Shown: positions 1-6,520 of the stretch, one piece after another | How the letters are laid out: each line of letters opens with the position of its first letter | Position numbering within the stretch: the stretch's first letter is position 1 | From: Paenibacillaceae bacterium UBA6304 | GTDB taxonomy: Bacteria > Bacillota > Bacilli > Paenibacillales > Paenibacillaceae | DNA length: 7,125 bases | Assembly: GCA_002439285.1 (NCBI GenBank) | Contig: DJTQ01000188.1 | Span: 612-7,736, forward strand | Direction: 5' to 3' | Position numbers and translations under genes: made by a program | The notes under the pieces: generated by a model | What the model saw: only the letters and a program-made list of their open reading frames with translations | Told to the model about the DNA's origin: nothing | Database searches by the model: none

Positions 1-2004
1 CACCCGCCCCCGCCAGTCCTTGACTTCCACCATTTCTCCGGCAGCGTTATACCGGTAGTGAACCTGTTTGCCATCCGGATAAGTAAGCATCGTCAGGCGA
101 TCAGCAGTGTCATACGCATAACCGATCGTATTTCCCAGCGTATCTGTACTGGATATTAAACGACCCGCAGCATCATAGACGCGAGACAACACAGACTCCC
201 CTTCAGCGAGAGAAACAACACGCCCATTGGCATCATAGTCGAGTTGAATTCGGCCTACCTCGTCCTCAAGGCCGATCAGCCGGCCGGCAGCATCATAGCG
301 GTAAGCTGTAGATTGCCGTCTTGCATTGACCCGCATGGCGAGAAGTCCCCGCAGGTCATACTCATAAGCGATTTCATTACCGGATGCATTCTTCTCCTCA
401 ACCAGGAGACCTGTTCTATCGTAACGCAATTCAGTCCGGTTCCGGTTGGCATCCTCGTAAACCGTAATTCTGCCTTCTGCATCATATTCCTGACGATAGA
501 AGGCCTGCTCTGCTTCCACCACTTCCGCCAATCTAGCCAGTGCGTCATACTTAAACCGGGTTACACGTCCCGCGGCGTCGTTCTCCTCCGTAATCTGATG
601 ATTATGATTAAAACGGTAACGGTTCGTTTGGCCAAGCCCGTTCGTGACGGCAACCGGATTCCCCGCCGCATCATAAGTCAGTTGTTTAACCAACCGTCCT
701 TCTCCATCTATAACAGCCTGCAATCTTCCGGAATTATCGTAATTATAGCGAGTCTCCCGATCCAATGGATCAATTACCGTAATCAGCCGGTCAACAGCGT
801 CGTATTGGAGCCTTGTTGTGTCCCCTATCGGATTGACTTCGGAAACGAGCCGGTCCGCTTGGTCATAGTCGTATTGAATAGTATGTAATAACGGGTTCGT
901 AACACTCGCCAATTTCCCAGAAGCGGTGTAGGTATACATGTGTTCGGCTCCAGAGGGATCCTTGGACCCTACCAGGTGGTCGTCCACATTATATCGGTAC
1001 TCCCAGGTATGACCGAGTGCGTCGCTAGTGCGGATTAAATTGTCATTACCGTCATATTCACGAGTGAACTCGAAGCCAAGTGCATTCTCCACCCTTGTGA
1101 TCCGGCCGGCGCCATCCAGTCCTACCTTGGTCAGCCGTCCTTCGGCATCCTCCCATGCCTCTAGCTCTCCATTATTCTTATAATAGAATCTTCCGACCGA
1201 TCCGCTAAAATCACGATAGAAAGACTTCTGCCCTTCTGCGGTATATCCCGTCTCCGAGGTGCTGCCATCCGCCCTAGTGACTCCTATGAGACGAAGCTGT
1301 TCATCATAGTGATAAGTGGTTGATTGTCCTTCCGCATCCACTTCCTTGATGAGCAGATCATGTTCGTCATAATAGAAGTGTGTTTGATGCCCCAGTTCAT
1401 TCGTATACTGGACCTGGCGTCCCCGTTCATCATAAAGGTAGGAGGTGCCAGTTCCATCCGAGTATCTCCGATCAACTTCCTGCCCGTACTCATTATATGT
1501 ATAGTTAACTTTGCGGCCGTCCGGGTACTCGATTTCCTGTAACAGATACTGTTCATCGTGAACATACTTCGTCTGATGCCCCAGCGGATTCGTCCAGGTG
1601 GTCACCGTCTGCCCAGGGGTGGATTCCGTATCATAATGCAGGTAAGAAAGATGTCCATTAGCATCACGCTGAGCCACAATCCGGTGCTGAGCATCGAAGG
1701 TATTCTCGAACTGAAGCTGTCCGTCAACCGTCACGGACAAAATTCTGCCTTCCTCGTCGCAAATCATATCCGTAGCATTTCCATTCGCATCGATAAAACG
1801 GGTCATCTGCACCTTGTCGTTATATTCAAATCTCACCGTCCGCTCTGTATCTTCCACTGAAGTAAGCAGTCCGGATTGATCATAAACAAAGCCCAAACTT
1901 CTTCCTGTAATCTTGTCGGTTAATTGCTCGATCCATCCCCGTTCATTATAAGAAGCAATTAACGCTTGTCCTTCCTGATTCACATGCTCCAACAGCACCC
2001 CGGT
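1..2004 (-). repeat. Rhs/YD repeat tract inside the effector gene
   Basis: The coding sequence contains roughly 30 degenerate units of about 20-21 codons (60-63 bases), each centred on YDxxGRL or a close variant. Examples are YDQSGLL (residue 490), YDERGRQ (640), YDAAGRLI at 274-297 and again at 154-177, and YNAAGEM near the left edge. On the plus strand the tract shows as recurring GCATCATA. The units are diverged at DNA level, so this is a protein-level repeat that builds the beta-strand cocoon, not a simple DNA tandem array. Confidence 0.93.
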
Positions 2005-3351
2005 CTCGGAAAAGAGGAATGTTTCGTGATTCTTGCGGCATTCCAGCTTATAGCCTTGTTCAACCGGATAAAGTTCGTCGAACCTGACATCGATATCATC
2101 TGTCCTGAATACACCATCCGCATCCATACGATACTTGTTCCGTCTGGAAGCATTCCTGAAGACCGTAATCTCGGGGCTGTCCGATGAAGTTCCCGCCTCG
2201 ATTTGCAAAGACATGGCATAATTATGGGTCCATGCGGCCCCCATTTCGCTATGCTGCAGCAATCCGGAGTGATAATGAATAACAAATGGCCACGTAGCCG
2301 CTCCATATAATCTGAGCGCTGTATGGCTAATTAATTGATCCCCCGTGCCCGCGTGGATCGGATCGCCGGTCAAGCTACCACAATTACGTTCAGCGAGATC
2401 TTGGGTTTGTTTACGCGATGCGTCAGCGGCACCGGAGGTTGCACTAGTTCCAGCCTTCTTAGCATCATTCATATGTTCTAACGTCCTGCTCGTTTGACTC
2501 GCCGCATCACCTACCGCCTCCACGGCTTTACCTGATTTCGATACTCCTGAAATGACCGCACTTGTGGCTGCCCCGATACCGCTCGCAGCCGCAAGCGCAG
2601 CCGCTGTCTCCAGCCCCGCCTCACTCAGGCCATCTCCTGCCTTGGAAGCGCTCGCGACACGGCTTCCCGCGCTGGCTACATCTGCCGTTGAATCGGCTAA
2701 CTTGGAAGTATCGTTTAGTGCGTCGGTAGCATTATTCGCTTTGTTCGCCAGACCGGCGATGTCGTCGCCATAAGTTAGAACTTCCGCAGCGTCGTCCGCT
2801 TTACCCGCTAAGCCTGCTATATCATCGCTATGCTTGGCGACAAAATTGACTCCGTCCGCAACCTCGTCGGCGAACTTTACTACCTTGACCCCGTTACGGA
2901 CCGTCTTACCCAGCGGACCCACAACAGCCAAAGCTCGTTCCCAAGGAGCCAGCTTGTCCCCTGTAATTAAATCCCGACCGGTAACCGCTTCTACAAGTCC
3001 TTTGACATTTCCTATAATCGGACAGAAATCCAATGCTATGCTAACGCCCGTCTTGAATACGCTCCACCATTTACCGGTGTTAATCTTCTGACCGTAAGCG
3101 TCATCTTCCGCAAACTGCTCTCCTTTACGTACCGCCAGTTTGGAGAGCTCGGTCAGTTCCCTGTTCAGCTCATCGAGCCGTTGGCTGATCAACCGGAAAT
3201 TACTGTCCACGTCGGAGCGCCTCCGGCTCTCCATCGTCAATCGGCTCATCGCTCGCTGCAAACCGGATTGAATATCTTCAATTTCCCTGACTGCAGAACT
3301 TAAAGTTTTACCGGTTTGTTTCAAACTGGCAACATCCACTTCGATTTTCAA
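1..3351 (-). CDS. Rhs/YD-repeat polymorphic toxin with N-terminal WXG100-like secretion domain (C-terminus beyond left edge)
   Basis: This is a large secreted effector, probably an antibacterial toxin delivered by type VII secretion. The frame is open from a TTG at 3351 to base 1, giving 1117 residues with no in-frame stop. Residues 1-86 form a charged helical hairpin like WXG100 proteins, ending in FAEDD (80-84), but with M-E-S (40-42) where WXG would sit. Residues about 98-150 match the pre-toxin TG domain: hydrophobic, with DFCPIIGNVKG then GRDLITGDKL. Residues 176-310 are Ala/Asp/Ser-rich and include a 20-residue tandem repeat. SLTGDPIHAGTGDQ (326-339) opens a DUF6531-type Rhs entry domain with GAAWTHNY (371-378). 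From about 450 onward there are roughly 30 YDxxGRL-type repeats. The Rhs shell normally encloses a C-terminal toxin, and that tip and any immunity gene lie left of the window. The TTG start is supported by AGGGGG seven bases upstream. Toxin activity is unknown. Confidence 0.95.
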   Translation of the reverse strand, partial: MKIEVDVASLKQTGKTLSSAVREIEDIQSGLQRAMSRLTMESRRRSDVDSNFRLISQRLDELNRELTELSKLAVRKGEQFAEDDAYGQKINTGKWWSVFKTGVSIALDFCPIIGNVKGLVEAVTGRDLITGDKLAPWERALAVVGPLGKTVRNGVKVVKFADEVADGVNFVAKHSDDIAGLAGKADDAAEVLTYGDDIAGLANKANNATDALNDTSKLADSTADVASAGSRVASASKAGDGLSEAGLETAAALAAASGIGAATSAVISGVSKSGKAVEAVGDAASQTSRTLEHMNDAKKAGTSATSGAADASRKQTQDLAERNCGSLTGDPIHAGTGDQLISHTALRLYGAATWPFVIHYHSGLLQHSEMGAAWTHNYAMSLQIEAGTSSDSPEITVFRNASRRNKYRMDADGVFRTDDIDVRFDELYPVEQGYKLECRKNHETFLFSETGVLLEHVNQEGQALIASYNERGWIEQLTDKITGRSLGFVYDQSGLLTSVEDTERTVRFEYNDKVQMTRFIDANGNATDMICDEEGRILSVTVDGQLQFENTFDAQHRIVAQRDANGHLSYLHYDTESTPGQTVTTWTNPLGHQTKYVHDEQYLLQEIEYPDGRKVNYTYNEYGQEVDRRYSDGTGTSYLYDERGRQVQYTNELGHQTHFYYDEHDLLIKEVDAEGQSTTYHYDEQLRLIGVTRADGSTSETGYTAEGQKSFYRDFSGSVGRFYYKNNGELEAWEDAEGRLTKVGLDGAGRITRVENALGFEFTREYDGNDNLIRTSDALGHTWEYRYNVDDHLVGSKDPSGAEHMYTYTASGKLASVTNPLLHTIQYDYDQADRLVSEVNPIGDTTRLQYDAVDRLITVIDPLDRETRYNYDNSGRLQAVIDGEGRLVKQLTYDAAGNPVAVTNGLGQTNRYRFNHNHQITEENDAAGRVTRFKYDALARLAEVVEAEQAFYRQEYDAEGRITVYEDANRNRTELRYDRTGLLVEEKNASGNEIAYEYDLRGLLAMRVNARRQSTAYRYDAAGRLIGLEDEVGRIQLDYDANGRVVSLAEGESVLSRVYDAAGRLISSTDTLGNTIGYAYDTADRLTMLTYPDGKQVHYRYNAAGEMVEVKDWRGRV
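2707..2826 (-). repeat. Two-copy 60-base tandem repeat encoding DDIAGLAxKAxxA
   Basis: Residues 176-195 and 196-215 of the Rhs effector are a head-to-tail duplication. DDIAGLAGKADDA is followed by DDIAGLANKANNA, each with a diverged second half. The DNA copies (2826-2767 and 2766-2707) share the pattern GAyGAyATmGCmGG and AAAGCG but differ at many third positions, so the duplication is old. It lies in the linker between the pre-toxin TG-like segment and the Rhs shell. Confidence 0.8.
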
Positions 3352-3364
3352 ACCGCATCCCCCT
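3352..3364 (-). promoter_or_regulatory. Ribosome binding site that fixes the TTG start of the Rhs effector
   Basis: AGGGGG (3364-3359) lies seven bases before TTG at 3351. It overlaps the TAG stop (3365-3363) of the preceding WXG100 gene, so translation of the effector is probably coupled to its partner. An ATG at 3358-3356 is in another frame and stops after 17 codons, so it is not the start. Confidence 0.8.
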
Positions 3365-3704
3365 ATTTCCTCTTGTTTGCCGTCGAGCGAGCAGCCGCTT
3401 CACGTTCCCGCCGGGCTCTCTCCTCGGCCTCGCGTCTTCGATCTTCCTCGAGATCCGCCTGACGGAATGCTTCCGCAATTCTCTCCAGTTGATCCGCAAA
3501 AGCATCCATCTGTTCGCTGGTTCTGTTCAGTTTGGCATGGGTCTCCTGGAATCCCTTAGTAAACCTCTGATAGGAATTACCGGCCCACAGCATGATCTGC
3601 ACGCTATTATGCATACGTGATCCCTCACTCTGCAATTGCCTGCTTCCGCTGCGAACCTGTCTGGCTATACTCTCCAACACCCCAACATCGACACGAATGG
3701 GCAT
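3363..3704 (-). CDS. WXG100-family protein (W-A-G) with extended charged C-terminal tail
   Basis: This is a small helical-hairpin protein of the Esx/WXG100 superfamily, 113 residues, expected to be a secreted substrate or a targeting partner of the adjacent Rhs effector. The turn carries LWAG (39-42, W40-A41-G42). The second helix ends in F80-R-Q-A-D84, the FxxxD form of the type VII export signal. Residues 86-113 form an Arg/Glu/Ala-rich tail that ordinary ~100-residue WXG100 proteins lack, probably a continued helix. The ATG has an excellent AAGGAGGG six bases upstream, and this site overlaps the stop of the preceding gene. Its first residues (MPIRVDV) resemble the Rhs N-terminus (MKIEVDV), and the two align without gaps through residue 84. 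It may act like the Lap partner proteins encoded beside LXG toxins. That role is inferred. Confidence 0.9.
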   Translation of the reverse strand: MPIRVDVGVLESIARQVRSGSRQLQSEGSRMHNSVQIMLWAGNSYQRFTKGFQETHAKLNRTSEQMDAFADQLERIAEAFRQADLEEDRRREAEERARREREAAARSTANKRK

Positions 3705-3716
3705 GAAATTCCCTCC

Positions 3717-3992
3717 TTATGTACTCGCATCCGTTTTTCTGAACCTTTCGGATATAGCCTTGAGTTCATCCCCTACACTCTTCAGCAATGTAGAGACACT
3801 TTCCAATTGCTTATGCGCATCTTGATAGGAAGAATAGAACCTTTCACGTGATTTCCCCTCCCAATTTCCCTCCAGTCCATCGATGAGTGACTTCAACTCT
3901 TTAGCCATCTGCAGATTCTGCTCACAACACTGCAGGAACCGATCCCCGATATTCTTAATCTGTTCCGGCTCGATTTTGATGCGATTTCCCAT
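3717..3992 (-). CDS. WXG100-family protein, EsxA/YukE-like (W-E-G)
   Basis: This is a 91-residue helical-hairpin protein typical of the YukE/EsxA branch of WXG100 proteins. Such proteins dimerise and are exported by the type VII machine or help other substrates reach it. The start IKIEPEQI matches the usual IxITPEEL opening of the family. The turn has NWEG (43-46), and the second helix ends with F84-R-K-T-D88, giving an FxxxD export signal 40 residues after the tryptophan. There is no signal peptide or membrane segment. The ATG is seven bases after GAGGGGG, which lies inside the last codons of the upstream gene. Only two bases separate that gene's stop from this start, so translation is probably coupled. 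Two adjacent cysteines (C22, C23) are unusual in this family. It could be the general EsxA of the system or an effector-specific partner. Confidence 0.93.
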   Translation of the reverse strand: MGNRIKIEPEQIKNIGDRFLQCCEQNLQMAKELKSLIDGLEGNWEGKSRERFYSSYQDAHKQLESVSTLLKSVGDELKAISERFRKTDAST

Positions 3993-3994
3993 TC

Positions 3995-4789
3995 TTATGC
4001 CCCCTCATTGACCAAATCGAATTTTGCCGCCAATTGTTCCAACGCTGTAAGGACTGGCTCCGGGCGGTACTCCCTGATACATAATTTCTTCTCATCCGGC
4101 TCTGTAATTAAGAGAAGGTCGCTCCCTCGCTTACTGTAGCGGTAACTTTCCGTTTCCCAACCAATACCGTACCTGCTCCAGAATGACATCGTCGCTAACC
4201 GTTCCGGCTCGGTCTCAACGCTAAGAATATCGGCCGTCACATCCAAGTCAATCTCCCTTGCCTTCAAAAGCCCCCTCTTGTCCTGACTGCTCAAAGCATC
4301 CCAGGCATTTATGTTCATTTCATCCAGTATGATATGGATCAGCTTCTCACTACTCACAGTAAGAGGGAGGAATCTCGCCAGGATATTCATGGTCAGTTCT
4401 GCATTGGCTACAGGTGTTAGGGCAATCCCATTCCCCTCCGGTGTCCGCTCCACGACCAAATTAGGCGTAAAGTGAAGGAAGGCCTCGTAGTCCCCGATCT
4501 CATGATCATTCTTCTTTAAAAAGACAGCCGTATCGGAACCGCAGCAGGTCAAACAAATCCCCAGCAATTCATCCATTTCCAGCTCTTCCGACCCCTCAAT
4601 CGGGATCAAAAATCCCCTGTCCATGAGGCCCTGTCTCACCTTTTGATATTCTTCTTCAAGCTCTTCCATCAAATAGCCCTGGAAGGGATCCCCAAAACCG
4701 GCAATGTAGTTGATGTCCAGCATTTGAGTAAGAAAAAAGAATTCTTCTTTGGATAGATGAAAGATGATCTCTTCTTCCGATGTTGTCAT
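3995..4789 (-). CDS. Type VII locus-associated protein, possible EspG-like chaperone (function not recognised)
   Basis: This is a 264-residue soluble acidic protein that I do not recognise with certainty. There is no signal peptide, membrane segment or catalytic motif. Residues 7-20 (IIFHLSKEEFFFLT) give a strand then a helix. A Glu-rich helix (41-58) and a strand (GFLIPI, 59-64) follow. A middle segment has a CLTCCGSD motif (79-86), a likely beta stretch (100-125) and then LARFLPLTVSS (137-147). The C-terminal third looks like beta strands (201-240) closed by a helix (243-257). This order, an LSxEE opening and a mixed alpha/beta body before WXG100 genes, resembles mycobacterial EspG chaperones, but sequence similarity by eye is weak. 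The ATG lies ten bases after AAGGAGG. The gene ends two bases before the EsxA-like gene, which argues for a role with those substrates. Alternative: a Paenibacillus-specific adaptor of unknown fold. Confidence 0.85.
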   Translation of the reverse strand: MTTSEEEIIFHLSKEEFFFLTQMLDINYIAGFGDPFQGYLMEELEEEYQKVRQGLMDRGFLIPIEGSEELEMDELLGICLTCCGSDTAVFLKKNDHEIGDYEAFLHFTPNLVVERTPEGNGIALTPVANAELTMNILARFLPLTVSSEKLIHIILDEMNINAWDALSSQDKRGLLKAREIDLDVTADILSVETEPERLATMSFWSRYGIGWETESYRYSKRGSDLLLITEPDEKKLCIREYRPEPVLTALEQLAAKFDLVNEGA

Positions 4790-4795
4790 CCCGTT

Positions 4796-4819
4796 CTCTC
4801 CTCCTTTTAAGGAAAGTTA
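4796..4819 (-). promoter_or_regulatory. Ribosome binding site in a short self-complementary stretch before the 264-residue protein
   Basis: The 27-base gap after the kinase holds CTTTCCTTAAAAGGAGGAG in message sense. AAGGAGG (4806-4800) is the binding site, ten bases from the ATG. TTTCCT can pair with AGGAGG around a TAAA loop (four Watson-Crick pairs plus two G-U pairs), which could weakly hide the site. The stem is too short, and lacks a U-run, to be a terminator. Confidence 0.4.
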
Positions 4820-6190
4820 TAGTAAGTACGCTAATAGAGCGACGATAATAATGACCACGGATGCTCCAAGCAGCACAATCCAAAGTTTGGCATAAAGATT
4901 GTTGCCTCCGTCCGTCGTCGCCTTATACTGCTCGCGAATCTTGCCGATGTTCGTAATTTGATCTTCTTCAGGTTCATCCAGCTTCTCTTGAATCAAGGAA
5001 ATTACAATTTCGATTTCTCTGTACAGTGAAGATCCTGGCGGAATACCGTCGATTAACCGGCCATATTCCCATAGGGCAGCGGACAGCTTGCCTTGTTGCT
5101 CAATCGTCCGGGCCCTAACCAACCGATTCTCCCCATCTACGTCGAGCAAATGCTCCCTAGACGCCCTTCGCCCTTCAATAGCATTCTCCTCATCATCTTC
5201 ATGCAAGAAGATGGCACTTGGTCCAACGGCCGGCGGCGAGTCTTCTTCGGATTCATCCGAATCAAATGCCATGGAGACCTCCGTCGCAGATAATGCTTCA
5301 ATAACAATGGACCATTCCCCGAAAGAAGGGCATTGCTGAATCTGCTCCGCATTCCACAACCGTTCAAATAACCCCGAGACCGGCAAGCCGTACAATTTCT
5401 CCAAAGTCTGAATCATTATGGACTGCCGCTCATTCTCCTGCTGCAATTCCCCTGGTGCAAAGAAGCTGTCCCCCCAGCATTTCTCGCGTATGCCCGGTTC
5501 GCACCAGGTCAGCATCTCGGCTATCAGGATTCCACCAGAGAACCGGTCTACATAGGGGCTCCATTGCATATCCTGTTCGAGAAACGGCGCTCTATAGCCG
5601 TCGATTCCATCCGGCAAATCATCCGGCTCTTCAAGCTGAGGAGAGTAAAGGTCCTCCAAATCAACCAATTGAAAATTCAATTCTCCGGCGGTGGACTCTA
5701 TCATGACATTGGAAGAGGACAGATCGGTATGCGCCAGGCCATGCTCTTCCAATTCCATCATGGTGCCGGCAAAATTCTCGGCGAGCTTCCTGCAATCCTC
5801 CACGGAAAGTTCACGTCTCGATGTTAAAATATCGTTCCAAGTCTCCGCTTCGATCCAAGGCATTACTACAGCATAGAGAAGTTCAGGATATGTACTGAGC
5901 AGTTCTTTACTCTCCTGCGGATGAATGATCCTTCTGGAGCCGGATTTCAGTCCCGCGAGACTGGAATACCTTGAAATAACCTCCGATTTCTTCATAACCG
6001 TAGGATATCTGAAGGAAGGACGAAACACCTTTAAGGCAAAGCTCTCCTGATCTTCCTGCCGTACTATTTTGTATACCGTTCCTTGTCTGCCTTCTTGTCC
6101 GTAAGGCACGCCCGCAAAGCGTGGATGCTCTTCGATCCGGTAATCCTGGCCCAAGAGCGAAAACGAATAGTTATGTTCGGGTGGAAACAA
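4817..6190 (-). CDS. Hanks-type protein kinase with C-terminal transmembrane anchor
   Basis: This is a 457-residue predicted serine/threonine protein kinase, cytosolic and tethered to the membrane by its end. Visible kinase elements in order are: glycine-rich loop GQEGRQGTVY (31-40); ALK with K54; a hinge-like VVMPWIEAETW (108-118); catalytic loop HTDLSSSN (154-161) with D156 and N161; D177 in VDLEDLY as the metal-binding site in place of DFG; GYRAP (198-202); and an F-helix D215 in DRFSGG. An acidic linker (310-340) and a TPR-like helical segment (355-405) follow. Residues 436-457 are a hydrophobic anchor with almost nothing after it. The start is a TTG seven bases after AAAGGTG, with an in-frame TGA just upstream and no ATG before residue 66. 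Position beside the YukD-like gene matches EssB/YukC, but EssB is a pseudokinase with a large outer domain, and this protein lacks that domain. The kinase fold is sure; activity is inferred. Confidence 0.92.
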   Translation of the reverse strand: MFPPEHNYSFSLLGQDYRIEEHPRFAGVPYGQEGRQGTVYKIVRQEDQESFALKVFRPSFRYPTVMKKSEVISRYSSLAGLKSGSRRIIHPQESKELLSTYPELLYAVVMPWIEAETWNDILTSRRELSVEDCRKLAENFAGTMMELEEHGLAHTDLSSSNVMIESTAGELNFQLVDLEDLYSPQLEEPDDLPDGIDGYRAPFLEQDMQWSPYVDRFSGGILIAEMLTWCEPGIREKCWGDSFFAPGELQQENERQSIMIQTLEKLYGLPVSGLFERLWNAEQIQQCPSFGEWSIVIEALSATEVSMAFDSDESEEDSPPAVGPSAIFLHEDDEENAIEGRRASREHLLDVDGENRLVRARTIEQQGKLSAALWEYGRLIDGIPPGSSLYREIEIVISLIQEKLDEPEEDQITNIGKIREQYKATTDGGNNLYAKLWIVLLGASVVIIIVALLAYLL

Positions 6191-6207
6191 TTTGCGTCAC
6201 CTTTCCT
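6191..6207 (-). promoter_or_regulatory. Ribosome binding site that fixes the TTG start of the kinase
   Basis: AGGAAAGGTG (6207-6198) ends seven bases before the TTG at 6190. An in-frame TGA at 6199-6197 blocks any earlier start in this frame, and the next methionine would remove the glycine-rich loop and the catalytic lysine. Confidence 0.75.
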
Positions 6208-6210
6208 GCT

Positions 6211-6501
6211 TTAATCCTGAGAATGAGTTGAATAACTTTGTCTTTTCTCCAGTCTGATATAGGAGCCGTCCATAATCTCCAGCTCGTTCAAGGTGCGCCC
6301 CGGATCAATCGGCTTCCAGCGCTGATCCCCGTTGCTGATCAAATATTGAAACTCCGTGTCCGTAAAAGGGTACGGCCCCCATTCTTCCAGTCCCGGAAGC
6401 ACCTTGGCAAGAACTTCTCTCAACGGCACTTCTCCCGGTAATTCCAAATCTACTGATCGTCCTGACGATTCTATGATCAGGGTTAGCATTGTCGTATTCA
6501 T
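6211..6501 (-). CDS. YukD/EsaB-like ubiquitin-fold protein of type VII secretion
   Basis: This 96-residue protein has the strand-helix-strand pattern of the WXG100-associated ubiquitin-like family (YukD, EsaB). The first hairpin is TLIIESSGRSVDLELP (7-22), followed by helix LREVLAKVL (27-35). LISNGDQRWKPID (54-66) carries the conserved Trp region, and LNELEIMDGSYIRL (71-84) is the closing strands with the family's DG pair at 78-79. The tail ends in SQD, with no Gly-Gly, so it should not be conjugated to other proteins. In known systems this small cytosolic protein supports or regulates the secretion machine. The ATG lies six bases after AAAGGAG. Flanking gaps are about 20 bases on both sides, so it belongs to the same operon as the VWA and kinase genes. 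An internal ATG at residue 5 is a weaker start option. Confidence 0.88.
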   Translation of the reverse strand: MNTTMLTLIIESSGRSVDLELPGEVPLREVLAKVLPGLEEWGPYPFTDTEFQYLISNGDQRWKPIDPGRTLNELEIMDGSYIRLEKRQSYSTHSQD

Positions 6502-6520
6502 CCGATTCTCCTTTCGCCCC

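Noticed and set aside
244..888. Plus-strand open frame of 214 codons across the Rhs repeats, and other plus-strand frames at 1558-1860, 2552-2773, 3592-3851, 5088-5339, 5455-5876 and 6605-7052
   Set aside because: All lie antisense to well-supported minus-strand genes, show no recognisable protein family, and arise from the codon pattern of the opposite strand.
1..2004. CRISPR-like or DNA tandem repeat array suggested by recurring GCATCATA about every 60 bases
   Set aside because: The period is a whole number of codons, the units are diverged, and they translate into YDxxGRL repeats; no identical repeats with unique spacers.
276..2306. Minus-strand alternative frames inside the effector (276-548, 1284-1565, 1980-2306)
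   Set aside because: The Rhs frame is continuous from 3351 to 1 with clear domain content. The alternatives are rich in Trp, Met, Arg and Ser in the way out-of-frame YD repeats are.
3308..3505. Short minus-strand frame spanning the junction between the second WXG100 gene and the effector, and the ATG at 3358-3356
   Set aside because: It overlaps both genes out of frame, ends at a stop just inside the effector, and has no family likeness; the TTG at 3351 fits the binding site and gives the WXG-like domain.
4656..4883. Minus-strand 75-codon frame bridging the kinase end and the 264-residue gene
   Set aside because: Composition is Arg-rich and unlike a real protein, and it overlaps two better supported genes in another frame.
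4817..6190. Direct assignment of the kinase as EssB/YukC
   Set aside because: Catalytic lysine, aspartates and asparagine are intact and there is no domain after the membrane helix, both unlike EssB; the positional likeness alone is not enough.
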